Assembly (NCBI GenBank): GCA_037957365.1
Contig: JARHVA010000397.1
Span: 3,485,501 to 3,549,500, forward strand
Origin: Torreya grandis
Taxonomy: Eukaryota; Streptophyta; Pinopsida; Cupressales; Taxaceae
Direction of reading: 5' to 3'
DNA length: 64,000 nt
In this document: piece by piece, positions 1-11,094 of the stretch
Layout: the number at the start of each line of letters is the position of its first letter
Numbering within the stretch: the first letter of the stretch is position 1
Program-made: the position numbers and the translations under genes
Notes under the pieces: generated by a model
The model's database searches: none
Seen by the model: only the letters and a program-made list of their open reading frames with translations
Told to the model about the DNA's origin: nothing

Positions 1-1200
1 GACAGCTCCCATGTACTCTTCCTCTGTGGATGATATAGCAATAGCATTCTGCTTCTTGCTAGACCAACTGATAAGACCAAAACCTAGAGAGAAACTGTAA
101 CTAGAAGTGGACTTGCGAGTCTGTGAATTGCTAGCCTAGTCTGAATCTATATATCCAAGTCAACCTCTATGCCAAATCTGTAATGAATCCCATATCTATG
201 TGAACCCTATATGTAATGCAAGATCCTCTTAGCTGCTTTCTAATGTAGCTCATGAGGTTTCTACATAAATCTGGAGACAAGTCCCACTATATATGATATG
301 TCAAGCCTGGTGTGAGTCAAGTAGATGAGACTATCAACAAGTTGTCGATATCGAGTGGCATCAACCAATGGTGAAGAATAGTTAGCCTCAAGCTTGACTC
401 CTGATAGAAAGGGAGTTGGAGATGTCTTGTAATCAGCCACGTGAAACTGAGCCAATAAGTCAAGAGCATACTTAAGCTGTGCAAGAGAAATCCCTGAATC
501 TGACTATGAGATCTCAATGCCAAGGAAGTAGTATAACAAACCCAAGTCTATCATGTCAAATCTATCCTAGAGAGATGCCTTCACCACTACAATTGTCGAT
601 GAAGAACTCCTGGTGATCAAAAGTTCATTAACATAAAGAACCAAAATCAAGAGCAAGTCATCCTACTGCAAAAAGTAGATATTATGATTAGAATGGCACC
701 TAGTGAAACCTGCTGTGAGAAGGAAGGAATCCATCTTGGTGTACCATGCTTGAGGGGCCTATTTGAGGCCATAGATATATTTTATAAGTCTACATACTAA
801 GGAATAATCTTGAATAAATCTTGGCAGCTGCTCCATGTAAATCTCCTCCTCTAGGTCTCTGTGAAGAAAGGCACTCTTCACATCCATCTAGTGCACATCC
901 CAACCATGTGTTGTGGCAATAACTAAGGTGAGTAGGATAGAAGTCATCTTTAACATGAGTGCAAAGGTCTTTGAGTAGCTAATGCCTACCACCTATTAGA
1001 AACCCTTGGCAACCAATTACACCTTGTACTTATCAATCGACCCATCTACTACAAACTTGGTCTGATATATCGACCTACATCGAACATCTTTCTTCCCTTA
1101 GGAAGTGAAGTCAAATTCCAAGTGTGATTTTTGATTAAGGAAGAATATTATTCCTCTATAGCACTATCCCACTTAGGTACCCTTGATGCCTCTCGAAAAG
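1..1200 (-). pseudogene. copia reverse transcriptase and RNase H, decayed and edge-truncated
   Basis: This is the C-terminal part of a copia polyprotein, which would copy element RNA into DNA in the cytoplasmic particle. From about 1,170 downward the minus strand reads an N-terminal RT motif (NHTWNL, then a GRK block). The catalytic loop at 624-635 reads YVNE where copia RTs have YVDD, so both metal-binding Asp are lost. At 261-455 there is an open stretch with the usual end of RT (YRQLVDSLIYLTHTRLDISY). RNase H follows toward the left edge, with a SSTEEEY motif close to the family SSTEAEY. Several stops and at least one frame change interrupt it. The assignment is firm; activity is ruled out in this copy. 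Confidence 0.88.
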
Positions 1201-2047
1201 TCTGTGGATCTAAAATTGAAACAAAGAAGGCATGTGGATCTCTCTGAAAATCCCCCTTAGTACGCCTGTCATCTATGGGATCTCCTACCCAAGTGTCAGC
1301 ACTCTCAAGTGTTTGTCTAGCCCAAAGTGGCCCAAAAGTGGGCGAGTTAGGTGCTAACTCCTCATCCTCTAACTGACTAGAGGTGGATGACCCTACATCA
1401 CTATCCTCACTATCTGAACTCGAATAAAAAGAAGATGTCTCCGGCTCAGGAACCTGTTGTGGCTAATCTGAATCTAATGAAGAATCATCATGAAGAAGTA
1501 GATCTGATGAGGGAAAAGAAGTGCCAAGTGTTGAGTCTCTAAGACTCTCCTAAAAGTGGACACTTCTCTCAATGAACAACTCATGAGTGGTCAGATCTAG
1601 AAGGTGATACCCCTTAACACCATCCGGATATCCTACAAAGATGCAAAGCTTGGACTGACATTCCATAGCTTTGTGTTTCTTCTTCAGTATGTGGGCCATG
1701 GCTGGGGATCTGAAAACCCTAAGGTGCTCAACATCAGGTTTCCTTTTATACCAAGCTTCAAAGGGTGTTATTCCTTTCAAAGTTTTGTGAAGAACCCTAT
1801 TTTGAATGTAGCAAGCACAATTGATGGCTTTAGCCTAGTAATGTGGTGCTAAGGATTTGGAGTGAATCATATAGCTACCCATCTCTTTCAAGAACCTATT
1901 TTTGCATTCTACAACCCCATTCTGTAAAGGACTGTATGTGACTATGCGCTACAAATCAATCCCCTCTATGGTACAAAACTACTCAAACCTGTTGCTGACA
2001 TACTCCCCTCCATTATCAGTTTGAAAAACCTTGATGGATTTCTCACT
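1201..2047 (-). pseudogene. copia integrase C-terminal half and RT-flanking linker, decayed
   Basis: This continues the frame of the gag-protease-integrase ORF after an in-frame TAG at 2,048-2,050, where copia integrases usually have Gln. Just past the stop is TDNGGEYVS, which carries the second catalytic Asp, and then NGVVECKNRF, which carries the Glu of the DDE triad (the family usually has Arg after the Glu). The stretch at 1,550-1,780 is open and holds TPFEAWY, a GYPDGVKGY motif and ERSVHF, all standard near the end of copia integrase. The Ser/Asp/Glu-rich linker at about 1,310-1,500 separates integrase from RT. The single stop suggests a once intact enzyme silenced by point mutation. Confidence 0.88.
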
Positions 2048-3262
2048 CTATTTTTCAACAAGAGCCTTGAAGTCTAGAAATTTTTCAAACACTTTAGACT
2101 TTTGTTTGAGAAAATATATCCAAGTGTACCTAGATAAATCATCAATGAAAATGAGGATGTACTTGGCCCTTGTGAAAGATGGTTTGGGAAAGGGTCCCGA
2201 TACATCACTGTGGACTAACTCCAAAAGTTGTGAAGCCCTCCAAGCTTTGCCTTTGTCAAATTTTGCTTCAGAATGCTTCCCAAGGGAGCACCCCTCATAA
2301 AGTCTTTTTGAGAATTGAACACGAGGCAAGCCAATGACCATGTCATGTTTGTAAAGTTGCTCAAGGTAGCGGTAGTTAAGGTGGCCAAACCACTCATGCC
2401 ATAATTTTCTAACTCCATCTGAATGAGTCAGCAATGTTATTGGAGAAGAATCAGGTGCAAAATGTGAGAAGGTGTATAACTTTACTTGGTGATCTACCCT
2501 ACCCACTGCCACTGTAGTATCACTATGCAACTCCCTAATAGCCACTAAATCTGGTGAAAACTCAACTCTCATGCCCTGACCAATGTGAGTGATTTGGTAC
2601 AGTAATAGGAGATTGGTTGAAAGAGAAAGAACACTTAGAACATTATTGAATGTTTCTCCTTCCATTTCAACTGACCCTCTCCCTGCAACAAAAACTGATG
2701 TGTCATCACCCAAACTAATTGAAGTCATGTTACAAGGCTCTAAAGATGAAAACTCAACTAGTGAAGAGCCCATGTGGTGAGAAGCACTTGAATCAATGAC
2801 CCATGATGTTGTAGAAGTTATAGTTGCTACAAGGGCCTTTCCCTTTTCTTTCTCCTTACCCTTGCCTTTTGCCTTGGTAGAATCTTGGGTAGATGAATTC
2901 TGCTTGATGGACTCAAGAACACCTATGTTGTACTTCTCTAAAAGATGAGTTAGGTGATTTATTTTTTTCTTCATGCATTTGTGTTCATCATGCCTTGTCT
3001 TTTTACAATAGGCACACTTAACCTTCTCCTTCTTAGATTTAGCATTGGAGGAGGAAGACTCAATGTTTTTTTTGGCAGGATTGTTATTTTCTTTCTTCTT
3101 CTCCTGGTCCTTATTCTTTTTTTTCTTCTCCTTTGTTGAAGTCTTATCCTTACCATTTCCAGATATCAAAGCTTGGGGTTGAGTAGACTTTATTTTTCCC
3201 ATTTGAATTAGCTTATCTTGCTCCCTAGTCAAGTCGGCAATGAAGGAATCCAAAGAAGGCAT
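2048..3262 (-). pseudogene. copia gag C-terminus, zinc knuckle, protease and integrase N-terminus (404-codon open part)
   Basis: This is the longest open frame in the window. Residues 40-82 are Lys-rich. Residues 83-96 form a CX2CX4HX4C zinc knuckle (3,016-2,975), the RNA-binding end of gag. Residues 154-164 are WVIDSSASHHM; the aspartic protease motif is normally DSG, so the Gly is replaced by Ser. Residues 287-330 are the GAG-pre-integrase zinc finger with LWHEWFGHLN, but the first Cys of its CX2C pair is Tyr. Residues 350-380 carry VHSDVSGP and FIDDLSRYTW, the start of the integrase core with its first catalytic Asp. It ends at a TAG that looks like a decayed Gln codon. The true polyprotein begins upstream near 3,790, so the Met at 3,262 is internal. 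Confidence 0.9.
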
Positions 3263-3790
3263 TTTCCATGTAGTGCAAAGGGCACTTTTTGTGGCATGGA
3301 AAGTGGAGACAAATATTGAATAGCTTGGACCTAACTTAACGAGAATAAAAAGGATGAGTTGATCATCTTTCTTCTCTATCTCGCATTATTTCAATTACAA
3401 TCTAAGGGCCTTAAACTTAGTGAAGAAGTCTTGTAGGGTGTCAAAGTTGCTAGGACTTAAGACTTATGAGTTCGTTTTCGAGCTCATGACCTCTCATCTC
3501 GTCAAGCTTTCCAAATAAAGTTTCTAGGGTGTCCCATATGTCTTTGAGAGTTTTGGAGGTTTATAAATGGAAAATAAATTTTGGAGACATAGACAAGCTC
3601 AATAATCTATAGGCTTCATCACTACAGTTGTACCACTTGACCTTTTCAGCATCAGTGTTGGGTTCTACTTCAGTACCCATGGTGATCCTATACAACCCTT
3701 TGCTTCTAAGAATGATTGACATTTTAACCTTTTATTCATGATAGTTGAAGGGTGTTAGGGGTTTAAGTTGAAAATATTCTATTTTAAGCT
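3263..3790 (-). pseudogene. copia gag N-terminal domain, decayed
   Basis: The minus strand reads an FNYHE-stop-KVKM segment, matching the 'Y-x-x-W-K-x-K-M' start of copia gag, with the Trp codon now a stop. It is followed by ILRSKGL and then by the helix-rich capsid-like region of the UBN2/retrotran_gag type (TLKDIWDTLETLFG, then KLDEMRGHELENELI). A frame change near 3,465 and stops break it before it rejoins the open frame at 3,262. The role of gag is to form the virus-like particle. The assignment rests on motif order, not on an alignment. Confidence 0.8.
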
Positions 3791-5340
3791 GAATTTAGGT
3801 GAAGTTGTGTTGATTGCAAGTTGTGAAATTATGTAGAAAGGATAATGAAAGCAAAAATTACAAGTGTTGAAAAGTAATCACACCCCCCCAAAATTTTGAG
3901 CCCTCTCAAATATGCAATTTCATGCTCAAAATACATCGAGCTCAATTGAGAATGCGTTTTAGAGTAATCAATGCAAAACTTTAAGCAAACAGGATGTCAG
4001 ACTCAGTCGAAAATGCATCCCAAGAGACCCAAATTTTTGGCATTTTATAAAGTAGTGCATTTTTGATAATTATCTAGCCTAAGTTACATAAAATTGAAAA
4101 CTAAGAAATTTTTCAAAAGATGGCACTTAAATCTGAGCTACTGTTTTCAAGATTTTAAAGTTTTAATTTCTCGTAAACTAGTAATTTTGCAAAAAAATAG
4201 CACTAAAATATTTAAAAATACCTATTTTGAGAGAGAAATTGGCCTTCCAACCACTCATTAGACTCATCATGGAGTGAATAATCCAAAATAGGTCTTTGTG
4301 AGGGGGAATTGGCCTCCTGCCAACCCGGGCCTCACCCTTCGTCTTCGATAATCGAACATACAAGCTTTAAAAAAACTCAAATATTGCTCAATCAAAGAAC
4401 TCCCCTAAAAAAATATTATTTGACACTTTATATTAGTACATTTACAACTGCCACTAGTAAGAAATACTAAGTGGTCTTGATTTCAATGCATTACAAAACC
4501 CTCATAAAGAGCATATGCTGAAAATACAACTTTGACATAATATTTAGAGAAATAAATAGCACCACTGCGATCTACTAAAAAAATCATGCACTTTCACAAA
4601 AAGAATTGTCTCGATACGAGGGCTTATGTGAAAGTTATGATCCTTCGAAGGTCCCAAAATAAGAATTGTGCAATGTCAAGACTGAGAATCTACTATTTTT
4701 GAAAACTCTTAGCATCAAAATAAAAAAACGTCTACATTAGTGCATAGAGCATAAATAAATAGTAAAATAAAAAAAATCATGGGAAAAGGAGTCCGTATGA
4801 GCAAGAAAGGAGCATTTGAAAACTGCCTTCAAAATTGCAACTGCCAATGGAGAGGGGTCTTGTTGTAGCTTTCTAAGTGCATTTTTGCAAAGTATACATA
4901 ATGTATGTAAAAAATGAAAGATACCCAGATAGTTTTTCTGGGCTGTGAACAAAACCCAGAAGGCATTTTTCTTGCTGATGTATAGAAGATGCAGATCTAG
5001 TGTAAAATAGATGCCTTTAGTCAGAAAAAATAACCCCAACAACCAAAAAATGGCAAGCAAAGGTAGAATCAGCTACCAAAAAATTACAAAGGCATGTGAC
5101 AACCTGAAATTTTGATTAAAAAACAAAATATGCAAGCTGATTGACAAAAACAAGATTATTGGATCTTGCAAAATCCTGCCTGCATGTATATGGAGAGACC
5201 AAACAAGCCATGGAAGGAACAAGAGCACGGAGAACTAGCAATATCTCCCAAAAATTTTCAAATTTCACAAAAAAAATGCCTTAACAAAGTTCTAGATTTC
5301 AATGAAAGCAATAGCAAAATAGACAACCAGTTATCGGGGT
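3791..5340 (-). other. copia leader between primer site and gag
   Basis: About 1.5 kb lies between the primer binding site and the first recognisable gag residues. No conserved domain is visible. Open stretches on either strand (for example minus 4,737-5,060) contain no motif I recognise and are probably chance. A leader this long is larger than in many copia elements and may hold packaging signals or a second small insertion. Confidence 0.6.
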
Positions 5341-5353
5341 GGCTCTGATACCA
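5341..5353 (-). promoter_or_regulatory. Primer binding site, initiator tRNA-Met type
   Basis: The minus strand reads TGGTATCAGAGCC directly after the LTR. This matches the 3' end complement of plant initiator tRNA-Met, the common minus-strand primer for copia elements. Confidence 0.92.
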
Positions 5354-5820
5354 TATCAGAGGATTCACCAAAGTCTAAATAACAAGGATACACGAGTCGT
5401 GGTTGCATGGAATGAAGCAAATGAATACCAAAAAATGCTAAAGTAAATGAAATCAAACAAGAGACAATTGCATAGAGAATTTGGAGAAAAGTCAATATTC
5501 CATTAACATAAGATGGCCAAAGTGAAGAATACATATAGGAGAGAACATAAGTAACTCCTCCACAAAAGGTTGTCAAGGCACCCCAATAATAGACTGTAAC
5601 TCCTCCATGAAAGGTGGTGACAGGGTGTTAAGAATAGAGAAGTAACTCCCATACTCGGAATAGCCGGTTAAAGGAGTTACTTATGACACCTATGACACAT
5701 CTATGACACACATCTCCATATAAGCTAGCCTATCCCACGAATGTAGGAAAACTCCATGTATGCACAAATATATAATTTCTCTAATTAAATAATAGGGAAA
5801 AATAAAAACTTACACTAACA
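5354..5820 (-). repeat. copia 5' LTR, 467 bp
   Basis: On the minus strand it begins TGTTAGTG at 5,820 and ends immediately before the primer site. The last two bases are TA where CA is expected, consistent with one C-to-T change. The right boundary is exact because family A sequence resumes at 5,821. Inside is a small direct repeat of a GGAGGAGTTAC block at about 51-bp spacing, possibly a U3 enhancer-like duplication. Confidence 0.85.
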
Positions 5821-7428
5821 AAATCAATATCATGGAGATAGCTTTGTATAATTGGTGTAGATTTCATAACACATCATAGCATGTGGAGTTAGATTGTGTG
5901 GAGTTCTATGTAGCCTTTGAAATTTTACAAAGGGAAATGGTTAAACATGATCAAATGATGAGTCCCCTAGATCTCTCTCTTGAATTTGGCCCTTCAAGTT
6001 CATCTATGGTATTTGAAATTTCTAAGTTTCCCTTCCCCAGTGAATACAAAAACATTCCATAGGATAATTTTGATGAAGTACAAGCATATTAATAGTTCAA
6101 TAGGAACAATTACAATCTAAGGAGTAGATAGCATCTCACCACTTCTACTCTTAATAATATAATTATTCCCTTAAATCCTAAATCTAATAATAATACTACT
6201 CCCCTAGAAGGGAATGATCATCCTTAGCATAGAGAAGAGTATAGTAAAGGGGGATATAACATTGTTGAGGATATTAAAAATATTAAGGCTAATATCACTC
6301 TCTATGAACTAGTGCAAATCACTGAATAAAAGGACATCTTATGGAGGTCTATCATAGAAAATACTAATTTAGATAAGGCCAAAGTGGCCAACACAAATAT
6401 CATATATAAAAGAAAGCATGAGGTCCTTCCTTTCTTCCTAACCATTCAGATATTTCGTAAGAATATACATAATTGTTTGGTTAATTTTGGAGCTTCATCT
6501 ACTATGATGCTAACCTCCATTTGTCAGAAGTTTGGTTTGCCCCAACTCCATCTAAGAGGACTATTTTATAGATGCACAAAATAGTAGTACCTATGATAGG
6601 AGAACATAATGGTGTACATATCTAGGTTACATCATAACCTCAGGTGTAGATGACTATTGACATATTAGTAGTAGATATTTCTAAAGGGTATGGGCAACTA
6701 TTAAATAGATATTGGTCAAAGATGTTCAATGGATATATTTACACATACTTCTCTCACATTTGGCTACCATGGAGAGGAATTTCCAACTAGATTAGGATCG
6801 ATCAATATCCAAGGATGAAGACCCTATTATAGAGTACAACACTGTTAATGAAGAAGTAAGTTACAAATATCCTAGTCTTGTAATTTGTACATTTTCTATA
6901 AAGTATGAAATGAAATAAGTTTAAGGCCCTTCCAAATTATGGAGCCTCCATTTTGATGGAGAAAAATCCAAGTACAGATCATGTATTGGTATTGAATTGG
7001 TTGATCCACAAGGTAATAAGTACCTAGAAACATATAGGCTCCAATTCCCATACACCAATAATAGATCAAAGTAGGAATCCCTAGTTTTGGGATTATAATT
7101 TTCTCTCAAGAACAACATTAAGGAACTATAGGTACATGGAGACTCATAACTGGTGACCAACTAGATCATAAATAAGTATTAATGAATATTGTCATGTTTA
7201 AATAAATACAAACATAAAACTTGGGATTTAATCAAGTCATTTGAGGCTTTTAATATAGTGGCCATTATGAGAGAACAAAACTAAGTTATTGACTTATTAG
7301 TCACTACAATAGCAAAATCAGCACCCCTATAGGAGTTAAAAGTTTAAAATTTCTCCATCGAATTGGTACCTTGTCCATCAATACTAGACAATATTGAGAA
7401 TTATGATATTGCTATCAGGATTTCACTA
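5821..7428 (+). pseudogene. Family A copy 1: gypsy protease region and archaeal-type RNase H, decayed
   Basis: This is a Ty3/gypsy polyprotein remnant. The protease region lies at about 6,370-6,584, where LVNFGASSTMM stands in for the family LVDSGAS; the catalytic Asp is Asn. At about 6,926-7,300 is an RNase H of the archaeal type known from plant Tat-lineage elements: GPSKLWSLHFDG, GIELVDPQGNKY, TNNRSK-stop-ESLVLGL, VHGDS and WDLIKSFEAFNI. The Glu expected in the TNN-x-AE-Y-E motif is Lys. Only about 450 bp separate protease from RNase H, so no reverse transcriptase fits between them. Stops are mostly at expected Gln codons. The left end is the copia insertion point. Confidence 0.85.
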
Positions 7429-7672
7429 TGTAGTTTTTTGAGCCAAACTCATTTACCCAAGTTTCATGAGTAGTGGTTCAAATAAACCCATATCTCATGA
7501 GAATAAATGGTCCACTTATCACTCATTGCATCTAGGTGATGCTCAAAGGGGTGAATCATTGAGCTTTCTTGGGAGGTCACCCATCATAGTACTAAGCCAA
7601 CTCAAGCACACTTAACCAAGGAGTTTCCTCCAAGGTTAATCCCACTTAGTTACATAAGGAGTTTCTAATACA
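7429..7672 (-). repeat. Cassandra-like LTR candidate with 5S domain, copy 1 (244 bp)
   Basis: This segment follows the RNase H linker and has TG...CA ends in either orientation (TGTAGTTTT to AATACA). It contains the 5S-derived domain at 7,549-7,625. The copy at 25,972-26,215 has the same 244-bp length. Cassandra TRIM elements of vascular plants have LTRs of roughly this size carrying a 5S rRNA domain. No target duplication is visible at the flanks, so the exact ends are provisional and it could be part of the family A terminal region. Confidence 0.5.
7549..7625 (-). repeat. 5S rRNA-derived segment, copy 1
   Basis: Read on the minus strand this aligns without gaps to plant 5S rRNA from about nucleotide 42 to its 3' end (numbering from my recollection of the conserved plant sequence). 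The best matches are the GGTTAAG-x-GTGCTTG block, which covers the A box, and GATGGGTGACCTCC, the C box region. These are the internal RNA polymerase III control elements. The first third of 5S is missing, so it is not a 5S gene. Confidence 0.85.
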
Positions 7673-9540
7673 TGCCACATGCAAGAACCATCCATCATAA
7701 AAAAACAAATGGTTCACAAGTTTAAAAGGGAAAATATCTCGATCTTTAGATTATGTAATCCTATTCAAATGATTTCTTATGCCTCAATGATAAAGTCTCA
7801 CACCAATTCATAAAATCCCACTTTTGCATTCCCATAAATTGTAAAATATGATCTATGTTGTGCACATGCTACTTCATAGGATAATATAGACCCTAAGTAT
7901 AAATAAAAGACTTGAGAAGACTATTTTAAAAGGACTTGGCATAAAAAGGGTTAAAATTCATGCACCCCTATAAAAGGCTTCTACATCTACACCCTCCACC
8001 TATTTATGGCTCACTGCATAGTCTAACTATGCAACCCTTAGCATGAAAGTATCCCTAAAATACATAAGGTGTTGATTCCCATTAGATGTGCAAAAATGAT
8101 GTGTCATTTTAATAGAAACCCATATAATGACTAATAAGTGGTAGTATGGTATAAAAAGGTAGTTAGAAAAGTGGTTGAGTAATGTTCAAGGCCTTATCAG
8201 AATAAGTAAATGTAAAATCAGTTGTTAGATGTTAGAACATGATCACATGCCACCCATTTGACTATTATAAAGGTCTTATACTCTTATACATGCACATGAA
8301 TCCATAAGAATCTTACCACCAACTCCCAAATCCAGATCATTAGATAAAATTTAAGAAGCGTGGATGCAATGCTACAATAAAATTAAAGGATTGTATACGC
8401 TACCCCAAGGGGTAAATTAATTTTAAAAATATTGATCCCTTATAAAATATTTGTTCTTCATTTTAAAAAGGGTCAAAAAATTTTAGGCAACCTCACACCA
8501 CCAAAATTTTCCCTCCAAGAGCACTTTTATTGATTGAACCTTGCATGCTAATGAGAATTATGTTCATCTCCCTATTTTATTCTTACAAATTGTGTGTTAT
8601 TTATGTTTTTTGATCCTTGCCTATGGGTAATGTCCACCCCTCTCATCATTGTTCATTCCCAGTACCTATGTGTAGAACTAGAAATTCACTTTCAGGTCAT
8701 GTTTTATGCACATATAGGTATACATAGGCTTTGTCTATGGATAACCTTCATCCTTCTCAATGTTGTGTTATGTTCTTGTGCCTTCATATGAAATACTTGT
8801 GTATTTGAGGTGTTCTTGGTAGAGTCTATGTGATAACATATTTTTCTTGAATATATGTACTATGTCCATGATAATAGGAATGCTCACTCTATTTTTAGGG
8901 TATCACCTTTTCATTTTTCATCAAATTATTAACTTCTCCCTCCCTTTTCCCTAAAAATATTAGGTCTAGACTAGTGGTAGATTTACCTTTTTACTCTTTA
9001 GGTCTATGCATTGGTCCAAAACTAAGTGCACTTAGAATAGAATGAATTTGGCCTACACTAAAGGATCATTCCAAAGAGCACAAGGATCCCACACCTTAGG
9101 TACATTACCATCATTTTGATGAGATAATCGATTCTCCACATGATTTGGTGAGAGATAACACTTCCATGCCCAAAAATGAATGCATTTATTCCCTATGTAA
9201 GGCATTTGTGCACTATGCCCTATCATAAACCCTTTTGCATTATAGACCATCCATAAGTGCATATTTTGAATGATAACATCTACCTCATTCAAGTTATGTC
9301 ATGTGCATAAAACTCAAATAAATAAAAACATAAAATTTATCAGTAGAAAGATGACACACTTGTGTGTTTTCTTAATAGTAGATGTTAGTCACTACGTAGA
9401 GTTGAACTAGAGACATTGAGGAGAGTAATAAGGTATAGGGCCTAAGATATCCTTTTGGTATCACCTTATCAAATCATAAGAGGCATAGATAGCTACCGAT
9501 CACCCTTAAGGTACACTGAGCTAGGTCACATTCCCCAATA
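7673..9540 (+). repeat. Family A spacer region, copy 1
   Basis: About 1.87 kb lies between the 5S-like segment and the next gag. It is repeated along its length at 26,216-28,085, in the same order and strand. It has no recognisable coding domain. It should hold the LTR and leader of family A, but I could not mark LTR ends with confidence, because no equivalent is clear after the integrase at 33,420. Confidence 0.7.
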
Positions 9541-11094
9541 TGAAATGTCCCACTTATCAACCATACTATGGCTCAACTTTGGTTAGTCGGATATGTTATT
9601 GCCATTCAACATAATCTACTAAGGAACCTAGAGAAATATTTGTCTATATTTTCCCCTTCAAGTGTTAGAATGGTAGAAGAAGATATTAAATCTCTCAAGG
9701 CCACTCTAAGATCAATGAATGTCACAGATGAAGATGTATCATGCAGACTTTTTCCATTCACTCTACAAGATTATGCTTATGATTGGTATCTTAATTTATA
9801 AGAAAATTCCATCACCTCATGGAATGCAAGTAAAAATTATTTCATTTCACAATTTGGGAAAGTTGCTTATCCAATTTTGGTGTATCATCATTTCATCAAC
9901 ATGAAGAGGGAGCCTAATTAGTTAATTAGAGCCTTTAATGCGAGGTTTTATAAGATGTACACTTGGTTGAACATGACATACAAACCACAAGAAGATCTAA
10001 CACTTGATATGTATAAGAGTGATTTGAATTCCATCACTATAGTATTTTTGAGGAGAGATACCACCATCAATAATTTATCCTTGGTATATGAATAAGCTAT
10101 CAACATTAACAAATAGCTCAATCCTCAGACATTATGTGGCCAAATATTAAATTATGGTTTTCCGTATTTGAATCTAATATTGCATGTTAATCAGAATGCC
10201 CCTACATTCAATCAAAATAATTTGTACACTTTTCCTTAAATTACATAATAAGCAACAAATTATAATTATGATTCCCTAAAAAATCAAGCACAAAGGAATC
10301 GCCATTAGCAAAACTAGTAAAATTAACATCTGACTCATTCCAACATAACAATCACTCATGGTGATAACTCCATAAAAGATAAATTATATTATAAATAAAT
10401 AATGGTTTAAAAGTTGAGAAATAACTTATTTAATATGTAGAAAAGGATGGGTAACACAACCAATCAATACTATAACCATAATTCTAGATTTTAAAGATGC
10501 AACAGGGCTTTCAACAGACCCATCAATAATGCAAAATAATAATAGTCCACTAAGCTACCTTAAATAAATATCATGGAGATAGATTTTCCTAATTGGTTTA
10601 GAGTTCATAACACATCATAGCATGGAGAGTTATATTGTGTGGATTTCTATGCAGCCTTTCAAATTTTCCAAAGGGAAATGGTCAAATAAGATCAAATTAT
10701 GAACCCCCCAGATCTCTCTCATGAATTTGGCCCTTCAAACTTAGCTATGGTATTTGAAATTTATGATTTCCCCTTCCCCAGTGAATATGGAAACATTCCA
10801 CAATATAATTTTGATGAAGTGCAAGCATTTCATTAGTTCAATAAGAACAATTATAATCTAAGGAGTAGATAGCCTCTCACGACTTCTACTCTTAATAATA
10901 TAGTTATTCCATTGAATCCTAAGGCTGATAAAAATAATCCTCCCATAGAAGGGAATGATCATCCTCAACATAGAGAAGAGTAAAGTAAGGGAGGATATAA
11001 CTTTGTTGAGGATATGAAAAAGATTAAGGTTAATATCATTCTCTAGGAACTAGTGCAAATCAATAAATAAAAGGAGCTCTTATAGAGGTCTTAT
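9541..11094 (+). pseudogene. Family A copy 2: gypsy gag and start of protease region, split by family B
   Basis: One reading frame runs the whole length, broken mainly by TAG and TAA at places where Gln is expected. The open part at 9,568-9,801 includes EEDIKSLKATLR and LFPFTLQDYAYDWYLNL, the retrotrans_gag signature (SRLFPFSL-x-x-x-A-x-W-x-x-L in relatives), followed by SITSW and a KREPN segment. From about 10,561 it joins the pre-protease linker seen at 5,821 and 29,116 (INIMEI, NNYNLRSR). The frame stops abruptly at 11,094 where family B begins and resumes at about 23,973. The protein would form the particle shell. Confidence 0.82.

Larger units (their letters stand above)
1..5820 (-). mobile_element. 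Ty1/copia LTR retrotransposon, 5' part, decayed
   Basis: Read on the minus strand the order is 5' LTR, primer site, leader, gag, protease, integrase, reverse transcriptase and RNase H, which is the diagnostic order of Ty1/copia (integrase before RT). The element runs off the left edge inside RNase H, so the 3' LTR is not visible. Its 5' LTR begins exactly at 5,820. The plus-strand sequence from 5,821 matches, from its first bases, family A copies at about 10,561 and 29,116, so this element was inserted into family A. The pol frame has several stops and active-site changes, so the copy is dead. Confidence 0.93.

Noticed and set aside
4737..5060. 107-codon minus-strand open frame in the copia leader
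   Set aside because: No motif and no agreement with copia gag; likely chance in AT-rich sequence.
7549..7625. A functional 5S rRNA gene
   Set aside because: Only about the last 77 nucleotides are represented, with many substitutions; it is a derived repeat segment.
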